64,000 nt of DNA from positions 20,615,001-20,679,000 of the forward strand of contig NC_092568.1 in NCBI RefSeq assembly GCF_037975245.1, in the 5' to 3' direction. Within the stretch, counting starts at the first letter, position 1, and each line of letters starts with the position of its first letter. The notes under the pieces were generated by a model. That model was given only the letters and a program-made list of their open reading frames with translations. It was not told the DNA's origin and made no database searches. The position numbers were made by a program, and so were the translations under genes. Source of the DNA: Apostichopus japonicus. Lineage: Eukaryota; Echinodermata; Holothuroidea; Aspidochirotida; Stichopodidae. Positions 49,250-59,800 of the stretch are shown one piece after another.

Positions 49250-49790
49250 AACACATGATGAGAAGACAGGTAAGTTAGAAAAGATGAAGCAGGTAAGGAT
49301 AGAAGAGGCAGAGGCGATGCATGAGAGATTGGGTGAAGAGGCAAGTAGGAATGGGATATGTTGTGCTGAGACAGGCATAGGGTTGAGATATGACAATGAA
49401 ACACACAGCATGAAGATGAGACGCATAAGGGTGTGACAGGTAAATGATGCAGCAGGTAAAGATAAGGCATGAGACAAGGGTGATAAAGCAATCATTACTG
49501 GGACACATGATGATGAGATGGCTGAGATATGACAACGAAACACACAGCGTGAAGACGAGATGGTACAGGTGAGGAGACGTGCAGGTAAGAATGAGATCAT
49601 ACAATGATATGGTGAGATATGAGAGTGACCCAGGGAATGGGTGAGACATAATATGGTGAGACATGTAAAGATTAGTCACAAAATAGAGAAGTGGAAAAGA
49701 TGGGGGATTCGGGGGGGGGGGGAAGTGAGCACTTAATAGATAGATAGGATGAGATGAAAGATGGGTCAGGTGATATTTAGACAACTGTGG
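49250..49790. repeat. Degenerate purine-rich minisatellite in the YPEL5 3' region
   Basis: Phrases such as GAGATATGACAATGAAACAC, GATGAGAC and CAGGTAAGAATGAGAT recur irregularly. The strand bias leaves long frames open on the minus strand (up to 169 codons at 49275-49784), whose products are low-complexity Ser, Leu, His and Pro strings. I treat these as repeat-driven frames. Confidence 0.65.
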
Positions 49791-50646
49791 TGAGACGAGT
49801 GAGTTGATGAAATAGGTAAACAGAAGATTGGTAAATGAGGATGAGTTCAGTTACTGTTACAGTACCAACAAGTAAAGACCACAAGATGGGGCTGGTAACG
49901 ATGTTTACAACTAATGATATGTCACTAACCATTCATGAGACATGTGATGATGGGACTGGCTGGTAGAAGACATGGTTATAGTGAAGGATGAAATATAGGA
50001 AAGCAAATAACTTTTTAACTTTAGAAAATATTATGTCAACCTAATTATGTATTGTTTGCTCATGTAATGAACAGAGAAAATATAACTAGAGATTCAATTC
50101 TGAAGTTGCACCAACTTCAAAACAGTCAATTTTGTAATGTTGTTCTTGCAATTAACTTGTAAATACAGACAAGTTTCAAAATAACTTTACCATAAGAAAT
50201 TGTAGATGGTGGGGCAAGCAAAAGGGCTAGATACACAAGGGACACCTTTGATCCAAAAAAAATTTCAATATGACATACTTAGCCTATAATTTAATGTGAT
50301 ATATGGTATCCTATTAATTTCTCAAAATCGCAGTAGCGACTAACCTCAATATTGAATATGAATGATTTTCAAACAAGTCAATTTTCATACATTTTATATG
50401 CAGCACTAATTTCTCTTTGAATTGTTCTTTCATATTAAAAACTCTATTGTGGGACCCCTCTGGACTGACTTTAACAAATATGATGGGTACTGAATAAGCT
50501 CATTATGTACAAATTAGATTTTATATCTATATACAAGAACTTAAATGGCAGTACAAATGAAAAGCTTTGTTTATGCATCCCATGTTTCCCCCCTACTTTG
50601 TTATTTTTATCTACTGTTTCTTATTATTGTTGTCACTGTCAGCTAT

Positions 50647-51471
50647 TTACTCGTCCCTTTCTTGTTCCTCAAATCCTTCCCTCTCTGTGATCAGAGCTCT
50701 CTCCAAGATGACCCTCCCTTCCTTATACCTTTGGTTGTCCTCTGTGGCGAACTCGTACATCCATCCAAGTTTGGTCTCGCAGCTCTTACAGAAAACGTCT
50801 CGGACCATGTGCCTCCCAGTTATCATCATCCTGTCCTGGATGTCACTATACTGCAGGTTAACCACCTGCAACAAGATAATTGTGAGACTTGATTAGCATT
50901 CTGAAGATACATCAGGACCCTAACACCAGGGTTTTTGGGTAGCTGAAGGGTCTCCTCCTCCACCCCTAGAGAACAACTTTCCCATAGATGATCTCCTAAT
51001 GATGATAACCTAATGTACAATGGTACTGGCATTTATGACCATCATATTGGCAATACTGAAAGGATTCACTGAGTATGGTATGCTAGTGTACAACTTAGAC
51101 AGCAGTTCCTGATTCTTATATACCTTCAAAGAATTCATACAATGCAACACAAAGAATTCTCTGTAATGGTACTTTTGTATATTGTACTCTAGAATCACAT
51201 TTTTTTCCACTTGCAAATGGAAAGGGGCCTTTTTGCTCTCTGTATGCTGTTATTCATTAAGTTTTAGTTTTTGTCAATCTGCTTTCCCCAAATCCAAAAC
51301 GGTACTAAGATTAACTGGCCAAGTCTTTACCTTGTTAAATAAGAAAGCTCTTCCAGTTGACCCTGTGAAACGGGTGGAAAGAAGTTCAGTTCTGTTTGTC
51401 AAGTTTGTGTCACACTTGCCACAAGAAAACAATCTCCGACCTCCCATGTGCGCCAAGAAAATACGACCCAT
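50647..51471 (-). CDS. YPEL5: YPEL5 (yippee-like 5), complete coding region, 2 coding exons
   Basis: Coding exons on the minus strand are 51331-51471 and 50647-50865, joined in phase 0 (360 nt, 119 aa; human YPEL5 is 121 aa). It starts [11 protein letters not shown] and keeps the Yippee zinc-binding pairs Cys17/Cys20 and Cys73/Cys76, plus [20 protein letters not shown] and [14 protein letters not shown], close to human YPEL5. YPEL5 is a zinc-binding protein associated with the CTLH/GID E3 ubiquitin ligase (RANBP9, MAEA, RMND5). A strong acceptor (CTTCTCCTTGTAG ending at 51519) indicates that the first coding exon begins at 51518 and that a non-coding exon lies upstream. If so, the leader holds an 11-codon upstream ORF starting at 51518 and further ATGs. 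Confidence 0.95.
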
Positions 51472-51840
51472 GATACCAACATTCAGTTGAAAGGATTGGC
51501 ATGGAGCATAGAGAGCATCTACAAGGAGAAGAATGGAAAATATATAGATGACTTCAAACTTTGACATCTACAGACCTAGGAATACATCAGATGATCAGAG
51601 ACTTAAAAATATATCATGAGCCTATTGTACCTTCCTGAATAGATGATCATGTTTGTTTCTCTTGCAGATGGCAATGTACAGTGGGCTAGTTGAGTCATAG
51701 TTTGTAACATTGAAATTCAGGTTTCAATGCTTTGAGTTAACCCCTTAGGTCTCATTCTTATAATTATAATGAATAGGCTAGTAAAATATGGGAGTTCCCA
51801 TGCATTATGCTTAAGTTATGTTAGGCTACTGGTAGGGAAG

Positions 51841-52540
51841 CTGGTCACTTCACCCATTTTGCCCAACTGCCATTTCGACCAACCTTACCATTTTGACCAA
51901 CCTCGATGGTCATTTCACCCAACCAGCTGGGTCATTTCACCCAACCTTGCTGGTTATTTTGCCCAACATTGATTAAATATTATATACTGCAATATAACGG
52001 ACGGGGATACTTCTATGGGTTTGGTCAATTTATTAAGGAAACGTTCAGGATACGAACAGAATATTAAGAAAACTTGAAGTCGTGGTTACAGTCTGTAGGA
52101 TGGATCAGTGTTTTAGGGGTCAGGTTTGATAGGTTTTTATGGAGACCGATTCCCCTTTGTATAATATTAGATTAACACTATGTAGAACTAGATTAACACC
52201 TAACTGCTGTGAACAATACCCGTGATTAACGCCTGGCAGACTTGATAAGGTAGTGTAATCCTTATACCCGAAATAACTGCTCAGACAATGATCGATATCG
52301 AACGGACATCACTTTATTTACCTACCACGAAGTAACATAACCCAAAATAAATCAAACTGAACTAGTGAAATAGAAAAAGTAATATTATTCTGACTGAATA
52401 TGAGTAAAAAAATGGTTGGACGAAATGACCAACAAGGTTAAGCGAAATGACCATGCTGGTTGGACGAAATGACCATGCTGGTTGGGCGAAATGACCATGC
52501 TTGCTAATTGGGCGAAATGGCTGTTGGGCAAAGTGACCAG
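51841..52540. mobile_element. 700-bp element with inverted minisatellite arms
   Basis: It begins CTGGTCACTTCACCC and ends GGGCAAAGTGACCAG. Each arm (51841-51968 and 52414-52540) is a run of about 30-base units (GGTCATTTCACCCAACC-like) that is the reverse complement of the other arm. The centre is unique AT-rich sequence. It is probably a MITE whose terminal repeats expanded. Confidence 0.8.
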
Positions 52541-53819
52541 AAAGCACTTGTAGCAGTAATGTCCTAACTTACATGCCCTAAGTTCGCCACCTGCACTGCA
52601 GTACATTACTATAAGTACATTAGATAAACATAGGCATAGTCACTAGTGTTAAGTACATGTAGGCCTAGCATATTTACTAACACTAACAGTGAAGTTACAC
52701 TAGTACTAGTAGTATAGTAAAAGCTTCATAATTGACGCACCCCTGTAATTGACGCATCTTCAATTATTACTAGCAACGATACAGCAGGCCACCTAAACTT
52801 TTTGCTGTCATGTAGAATTACATATTTCATGAGTTTGAATCCATTTCAGCTATTTGCTGACCAAATTGTGGTATTTTTTAAGCTTTTAACACCTTCCCCC
52901 CAGTTTTGCAAATTTTTTTTGCATTTGGAAATCTTACACCCTAAAAGTAACCAACAATACCTCAGTATGATAAAACCTCTCTCTGGGACTTGACCTGTCT
53001 GAGCTTAGAGGCTCAGAGCATAACAATCAGCATCTAAAGTCAATGGATGTATACTAAGGCCTACAGTACAGTTAGCTTATCGAAGGATGTGTCAATTTAG
53101 GGGTATGAAAGAACTTGACACGGCAGACATTTTGTGGTCAAATTCTGCTCAATTGTACGGTGCACAAGCACAGAACCTTAAATATTTTGAGATCATAACA
53201 TTTCTGAGGAACTACACATATGAAAAACACATACAGTTGAGTGATTTGGTTTTTTCCTTGATAGACATCGTTGATCAAATCCTTAAGTGCGTCAATTATG
53301 AGCCCACCATGCTACTAGTAGTATAGTACTATAGTAATTTAGTACGTAGTACGTAGTACTACTACTACTAGGAATAACAATAACATTCGCCTTGGTACTG
53401 AACATTATGCGTTCAGATGCCTAACCTTATCGTGACATTTGGCATTGGATTAACTTTACAACCTTACTTCTTCCAGGCTTAGGTTACACACAAATGTAAT
53501 TTTCAACATCTAACGTTGACTAGTGTAACTTCGGCTAGGTCTTACTTTGCATTTAGGCCTAACGTTGAACATAGGCCTATATCTTAGGCTAATGCTATGG
53601 CGTAGCGAACTAATTCTCGGGACCTTTAAATTTTAAAGCCTATGATAAAGAAACGTAACACTAAGTAACAGTAACACTACTAACAGTGTCAAACTATTCC
53701 TCGAATACGTTCTGATCAGCTCTGTATGATATTGTTAGTAACTATGAAACCTATTTACTTCGAGGCTGGAACGTCAAGATTCCTTTTTTTAAATCAGATT
53801 TCACACTAGTTTACAATTC

Positions 53820-53960
53820 GTGACGTTACGGTGCTTCTGATGTGTTGTTGTTCTGCACGTTCTCCCCGTGTATTCCCGCGTTTGTGCAGTTTACGTCACA
53901 TGTCATGTCAGAAATTGGTTATGGCCGTTCATAGTTTTCGCGAGTAACAAACGATCCAAG
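53820..53960 (-). promoter_or_regulatory. Candidate YPEL5 promoter
   Basis: On the minus strand a CCAAT box (53914-53918) lies about 20 bases before a CRE-like TGACGTAA (53891-53898), followed by GC-richer sequence with CpGs and another TGACG-type site on the plus strand at 53821. This fits a CREB/NF-Y type promoter serving a non-coding first exon. Neither start site nor exon could be fixed. Confidence 0.25.
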
Positions 53961-54930
53961 AAACCAAATGAATTTGTGACTTATTGCTTGACACTCGTGT
54001 TATAAGAGTATTTACAGAAAAGATCTAGATTTTTTAAGAGAATAAAACTGAGTCATAACAAATAATGTGACTCTAATTTGTCAGTACTTCGAGTTGAAAC
54101 AATATTCTGTAGGCCTTATAGACGGAGCTACTCAGCATCTTTGTACTGGCTGCAGGTAGCTTCCGTAGTTTTTTTCACGAAAAATTCAGCATCAATTTAT
54201 TTCTCATTACTTAAAATTAAAGGACGCAGTGAGCTAGATTCTTCTTTAATTAATAATTATCTCCTCAAGTTACTCATTACTAGTTTTGTAAATCTATATA
54301 AAAATAGAAATCAACTACGTAAGTTAACTTACAAAATGAACTTTAGGTAACAAAACACTATACATAATATATATTGTAACACTAGGTCTTTTCGATCGTC
54401 AAAACGGTATAATTTGTAACACAATAAGTACCGTCACGATATTAACGGAGTTGTTTAAATATATCCACAATTTCTCTATTCATATCTACCGTTTTCCAGA
54501 CAGGGGTTATAGGATCCAGATTTAGTAATACCTTGAAAGTATACTTCCATTGTATGATAGGTCGGTCTTGAACTTTCCATATGACAGTTTTAATAATGGT
54601 AACCTCAATCTTGATAGGGCTCGTATATGGAAATACGGAATTGCGGAACAACATGACAATTATGTAACCGGCAATATTTCAAACCATTTACCTGTAAATA
54701 TATAAAGTGTCACCATAAATACGTATTATTGTTTATAACAAAGCGCTTAAGAAGTCAAGTGAAGTATAATTACTTGCTAAAGAGAGCCCGTCACTCACTT
54801 TTATGTCACTGAGTAGGCTATCTTTACTAAGTGACTCCCCTGTTTTTGTGAATGAGTCAGCTTTCGGCATAACGAGTGAATCGAACGAATCCAAGTTTTA
54901 ATCAGTGTAAAGAATTTTGAATGGCAAAAC

Positions 54931-55304
54931 TTCAGGCATTGAAGACTCGCACCAAACCGCGTGCGGCCACCTGAAAAAGTTAACTTTCTGTTGCTTGCAA
55001 GTGATGTTTTGTTCGTGTCGCTACAAAATGCAGATAGTAATGAAACGTGATACCGTACCTTGTTATCTTTAGCTGGACCTGAGATTTCCATCGCTGTATC
55101 GTTTGTAACCTGTGCTGTGGGTATTGACCGCATCTGTATGTACTGACTGTACACTATAGTGTCTAATTACCGACGTAGCAAGCTGTGTGTGTATTTTCTG
55201 GGATCGATGGTGGTGTCTAACACTTGCTGTTACACCTCATTCGAAACTAGGTCAGATTACCGGCATTAGACGTTTCTTTTTGCGCGAGTCTTCACATCCC
55301 TTAA
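54931..55304 (-). mobile_element. TTAA-flanked MITE (piggyBac-like), copy 3, inverted
   Basis: This is an inverted copy of 9040-9407, about 374 bp. The right end keeps TTAA (55301-55304); the left end reads TTCA, a one-base change. It shares GCATTGAAGACTCGC and CGTTTCTTTTTGCGCGAGTC with the other copies. Confidence 0.82.
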
Positions 55305-56881
55305 GGTGTTAAATTATGACGTATTGTTGCAACCATAAGTTTGCCTTCAAATACATGTAACGTACGTGATACAGTTTGCGAGATAGCCTGAATGAGAGCG
55401 AGTTTCTTGCAATTAAGAATGGGAACCGGTGTACTTTTTGAAAAAGTCACCCAAGATGGAAAGCATGGGCACGAAACCAAATAGCTAATTGATCCACTCT
55501 CAAACCCATGAGTCCCTTTACATCGAGATTGTAACCGTCTCGGATCATGACGATGTTCTGTCAAGTGAATACCGTATTGGTCCCAAATATGCTAGATATT
55601 CAAATATGGTCACCTTTGGTCAAAATTCTTAGACTGTCTTAATTACAACCTTCTATGAAATTTTCCTCACTGGGACATTCATCTTGTGTCGGTTCCTTTA
55701 AAATTTCTGAGAACAATTTGGACCTCCAGGAAAGTACTTTTGAAAACTTCTAGCAATGATATCCTGCTATAATGAATTTGGGGCCTAAACTGACTACCTT
55801 TAAGGTTGAATCAGTTGGATTTTAACATTAAAAATACATACTTCAGAAAACTAGTAATAAAAATGAAGTTTTACATTAAGCATATAATGCACGTTATAGA
55901 CAGCAATGCCCATATATAACAAGTTGAAAAAAAGGGCAATTCCTATACAACTTTGACATTTATTTATTAGAAAATATATACGGTGGTAGGTAAAGTCACA
56001 TACTTTCTGTGTTTGAATATTGATCACATGCAAACGTCAGATTGGAAATCTTCATTACATGCTAATCTGAAGCTATGATAACGAACGGCATTGTTAGCCT
56101 CGCAAAATCAAGAATTCTGCTTTAACAATAAGCAATGATCGACAAAGGCATGCCAAAGATGGGAATAATTGAATTGAAAATGTAACCTGTCAATGACGTA
56201 AGTTAACTTTGTTTCACCGGGTCTTATAGAATACGAAGAAAATTGGAAGCTCGTGTAAAAGAAAGATAAAACAGCTTTCAATATTGACAATTGTTTATAT
56301 TAAGCTGGTCCCTTTTCAAGCTTTTTACGTACCCTAGCTGATGACTGAACTGGCAGGAAATGCCTTTGCATTTAAAATATGAAGATTGTATATGAATACA
56401 TATCAAGTGAACCTAGTGTATATATCTGTCAAAATTCTAAATCTGCGTTTAATTTGTTATAGTGGTATCCCATATTGCTTATGAAAATCACACCTGTTTT
56501 TGACAGTTTGAAGTGTTGAATATTTTGCTGACTGATGTAATCTAGCATCAAGATAGTTGTTGTATTAGGCCAGGAACATGATAACAGAACTATGGCCACG
56601 AAACAACTTACAGCACAACGTAAACGGATGTAGGCACACTGCATGCACAATATTACACTAGCCTGGGTCGACCACGAAGAATTGTACTACTAGTATTATG
56701 CAGATTGTACTTGATCACTAGTTAGTTACTACCACGGACATAGCCGTTCTCATCATTCCTTCACACTTTCATACGTCAGAAGCGACGTTTTGTTCCTCGG
56801 GCCAGTATATGTGTTTTTTGCCCGTTGTCTTCTGTCAATCAGAAATTGGAACTGAAATGATAAGCCCCTTCATAAAGCAAA

Positions 56882-59800
56882 ATGACGAGTAACCATACAG
56901 AGAGTTCTCATGTACAAATACAACAGAGTAATGGTATTGGCAGACCGTCATGGAGGGCTGGATCAGTTCATGTGGACATCGATGCATTTGATGTGTCGAT
57001 GGATATCGGCCATCGTCAAGCGAAAATTGGCAGTAGCAGCAATGTTAGGTCTGCCACTGGTAAAGCAGGTAGGCTGACAGTTCGAACAATTTAGGTCTAG
57101 CCTATTGGGCCTAGCCTTACTTTAGAGAATGAGACCTAGTCCTACTGTACAGTGCTGTGGGCTTAATGTTAGGCCTACTCTATTATTACTAGAGGCCTAT
57201 AGTAGTGGAACCATAATGCATTTAAACAAAGTTAACCATAATTTAGTAAAACACTATAGTTCCGACACTGATGTCCAGGACCATGTTTTCAAAGAAATTC
57301 TCCATATATTGATCCGTTATCTTCCACATTATGTCTGTTATCTGGCATGTTATTTGTACCAGTTGCAAAACAGTGCTCATGTGGAAACCAGACTTATTCT
57401 ATCAAACATTATATAAGCAGTCCCAAGGTTTACAATACTAACTGCGACCAGATCAAGGGCGGCGGAACCGAGGGCACGGAACCGGGGGCACCGGGGAATC
57501 AAGGGCGGGGGAACAGGGGGCACGTGCCCCCCACTTTTCCTCAGGATAAAAATGTGCCCTTTTTCTACATAAAAAATTGTACTCTTCATCACCTTATTAG
57601 GTCAGCGAAATTTCAGTAAGAGATCTAATCCTAATTTAGAAGTATTAATGAATTTCTGTGAGTCTCACTCAAATGTTTACTACCACAAGGCTTCTAACAT
57701 TCTGGTGAGTGCCATTATGCATATTCAATTTGTCAAAAAAATCCTAATACATTTCCAAATATACATTGCTATATTACATTGTGACTTTGTAATAAGCAGA
57801 AGCCATATATACAGTAGCCTTCTATGAATAATGAGTTTAGTTTTAATATCCCATAACCTACCCCATCCTTTTGTATTTTGACATACAGTATTTCATTTGC
57901 TTTCATGCATGTATCGATCGCGTTTGTATGGACTTGGACTTTATAATGATTTCACCTCATTTTGTCTTGAAAGAAAACTTGTTCCTTGTTTCCAATTTGC
58001 ACATTGGATATTGCAGTGCTAGTATGCATTTTTTCCTTGAGGGGGGGGGGGGCAGTGGCAGAGCGTCCATACAGTCAGAGGGGGCGGATGCCCCCCTGAC
58101 GGACTCAAAATGACTGCTGGCGCCCTTTTCAGCTTTTTACCACTATTTACTTATTCAAGAATTATTGACTATTTTACTGCGCTCTCAATTACCTATTGAC
58201 ATTTGTCACATTTTGTTGGTGTAATTTTCTGACAAAATGGCGATGACACCTATTAATTCTTCGTTTATCTGCAAATTAGCAAGGCCCAGAAAGGGTCATT
58301 TCCGGCGATCTAGGGAGTATCTTTACTCAAAAAATTTCTGTACGCTCCGCGCCAACCTGTGGTGACGCTCCGCTTAGATAGTGTCAAAAGCGCCACCGGC
58401 CTACAGACCATTCTCGCCCCCTGATCATCACCCCTAGCTCCGCCACTGAGGAGGGGGGGCGTTGATGGAGTGATGTGTATACGCAAATAAGATAATACAA
58501 TAAGAGTTATAAAGGGTACTAAATATCAGACTGCATCAGTCCAATCGAATTTCTGCAAAGTGCCCTTAGACGTCGGTGCCCCCCCCCCCCCCAGATTAAA
58601 AGTGCTTCCGCCGCCCTTGGACCAGATGCAGTGTAGTGAAAGGTTGAGCATTTGTTTGCAATCCAAGTAGGCTGTAACATTATTAACATTGAAAGAACAC
58701 ATTTTGAATTCTTCCATGACCCTGCAACTTCATAAGTGAAAGGCAAAGTGGGTGTCACAGTAACTGCTCCTCAGATCAAAGATAAGAATGTTGAACAGAT
58801 AATTTTGTTTCCTTCATTCCATTTGAATGATACAATGTGAAGCCTTACGTTGTGTTTTCTCATTTCATATCAAGATTTGAGGCAAAGATCAGCAGTCCCC
58901 ATTGACAGTAAAGAGTTTGTGTACAGCACAATACAACCATTCACAAGGCCACCACAAACACTGATTGGAAGAATATTGGCAGAACTGAAAGGTGTATTGG
59001 GGGAGAGTCAGGTATGAAACAGTCTATTGATATTTATAGCAAAACTGATAAATATGTCAATGTCCCTCCTCCCCCCCCCCCCACACCCTTTCTCTTTCTT
59101 GTTTTGAATGATTCATTTATTGTAACATAGCATTTGAGGTATGTATACTACAACAATAAGATGCAGAACCACTTGAAAGATGAATCCTAGCTTCAATATA
59201 TGCATGGATGCCAAGTAGACTCTTTCCCACTCCACATTGGAGCATCCACTTATCCAAGTGCTTCAAAATATTAGCCATCTGTTGTTTGGAGAGTGAATAT
59301 TCATGAGTTATTATGCCCTTCACTATATAAACTATATAATCAATTATTATGTAAGCAACGGTACATCATTGGTTAGGGAAGGGGGTTGTTTTCAACTGGT
59401 ATATATCTTTTCCATGCCCTTTCTTGGGATGACACATAAACATTATATACTTACATTCAATATAAGAAATTAAAAAAGCACTGACTTGAGAAGGAAACAC
59501 AGGTCAACCAATTTTGACATCTGATCCAGTGATCCCATTCCCATCACCAATCATATTCAACCACAAATGTGATCATGGTGTTGTCATTCAGATTGTTAAA
59601 TTACCTAAAAATGTACACATCCCAACAGAGCATGTGTTGTTACATTTCCTCCATACGGTGGAGTAAATTTAGTTAGGTACACAGCTGTGTTATTTTATTG
59701 CATTATACTGTACAGGTTGTTTCATCTTAAATGTTTCGTAGCGGGGTTGTATCATTGAATACTGAATACTGTATGAATCGTTTAAATCAGTTGGAAACGA

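Larger units (their letters stand above)
45442..50646. other. Intergenic region between CEBPZ start and YPEL5 stop
   Basis: It contains the presumed CEBPZ promoter, the nested hAT pair at 45654-46425, several C or G runs, and from about 47.9 kb onward sequence that may be a long YPEL5 3' UTR, since a minus-strand AATAAA lies at 47938-47943. No exon or RNA gene was recognised. Confidence 0.5.
51472..56881. other. Divergent interval between YPEL5 and SLC30A6
   Basis: It should contain a YPEL5 5' UTR exon and both promoters. Recognised items are the 700-bp inverted-repeat element at 51841-52540, a candidate promoter near 53.9 kb and a MITE at 54931-55304. The ORFs at 53087-53326 and 54078-54350 (79 and 90 codons) have no recognisable domains and I do not call them genes. 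Confidence 0.5.

Noticed and set aside
49187-49784. Long minus ORFs of 82-169 codons
   Set aside because: They come from a strand-biased degenerate repeat in the YPEL5 3' region and encode low-complexity sequence without a known domain.
53087-53326. 79-codon plus ORF between YPEL5 and SLC30A6
   Set aside because: It has no recognisable domain, no splice partner and ordinary intergenic composition.
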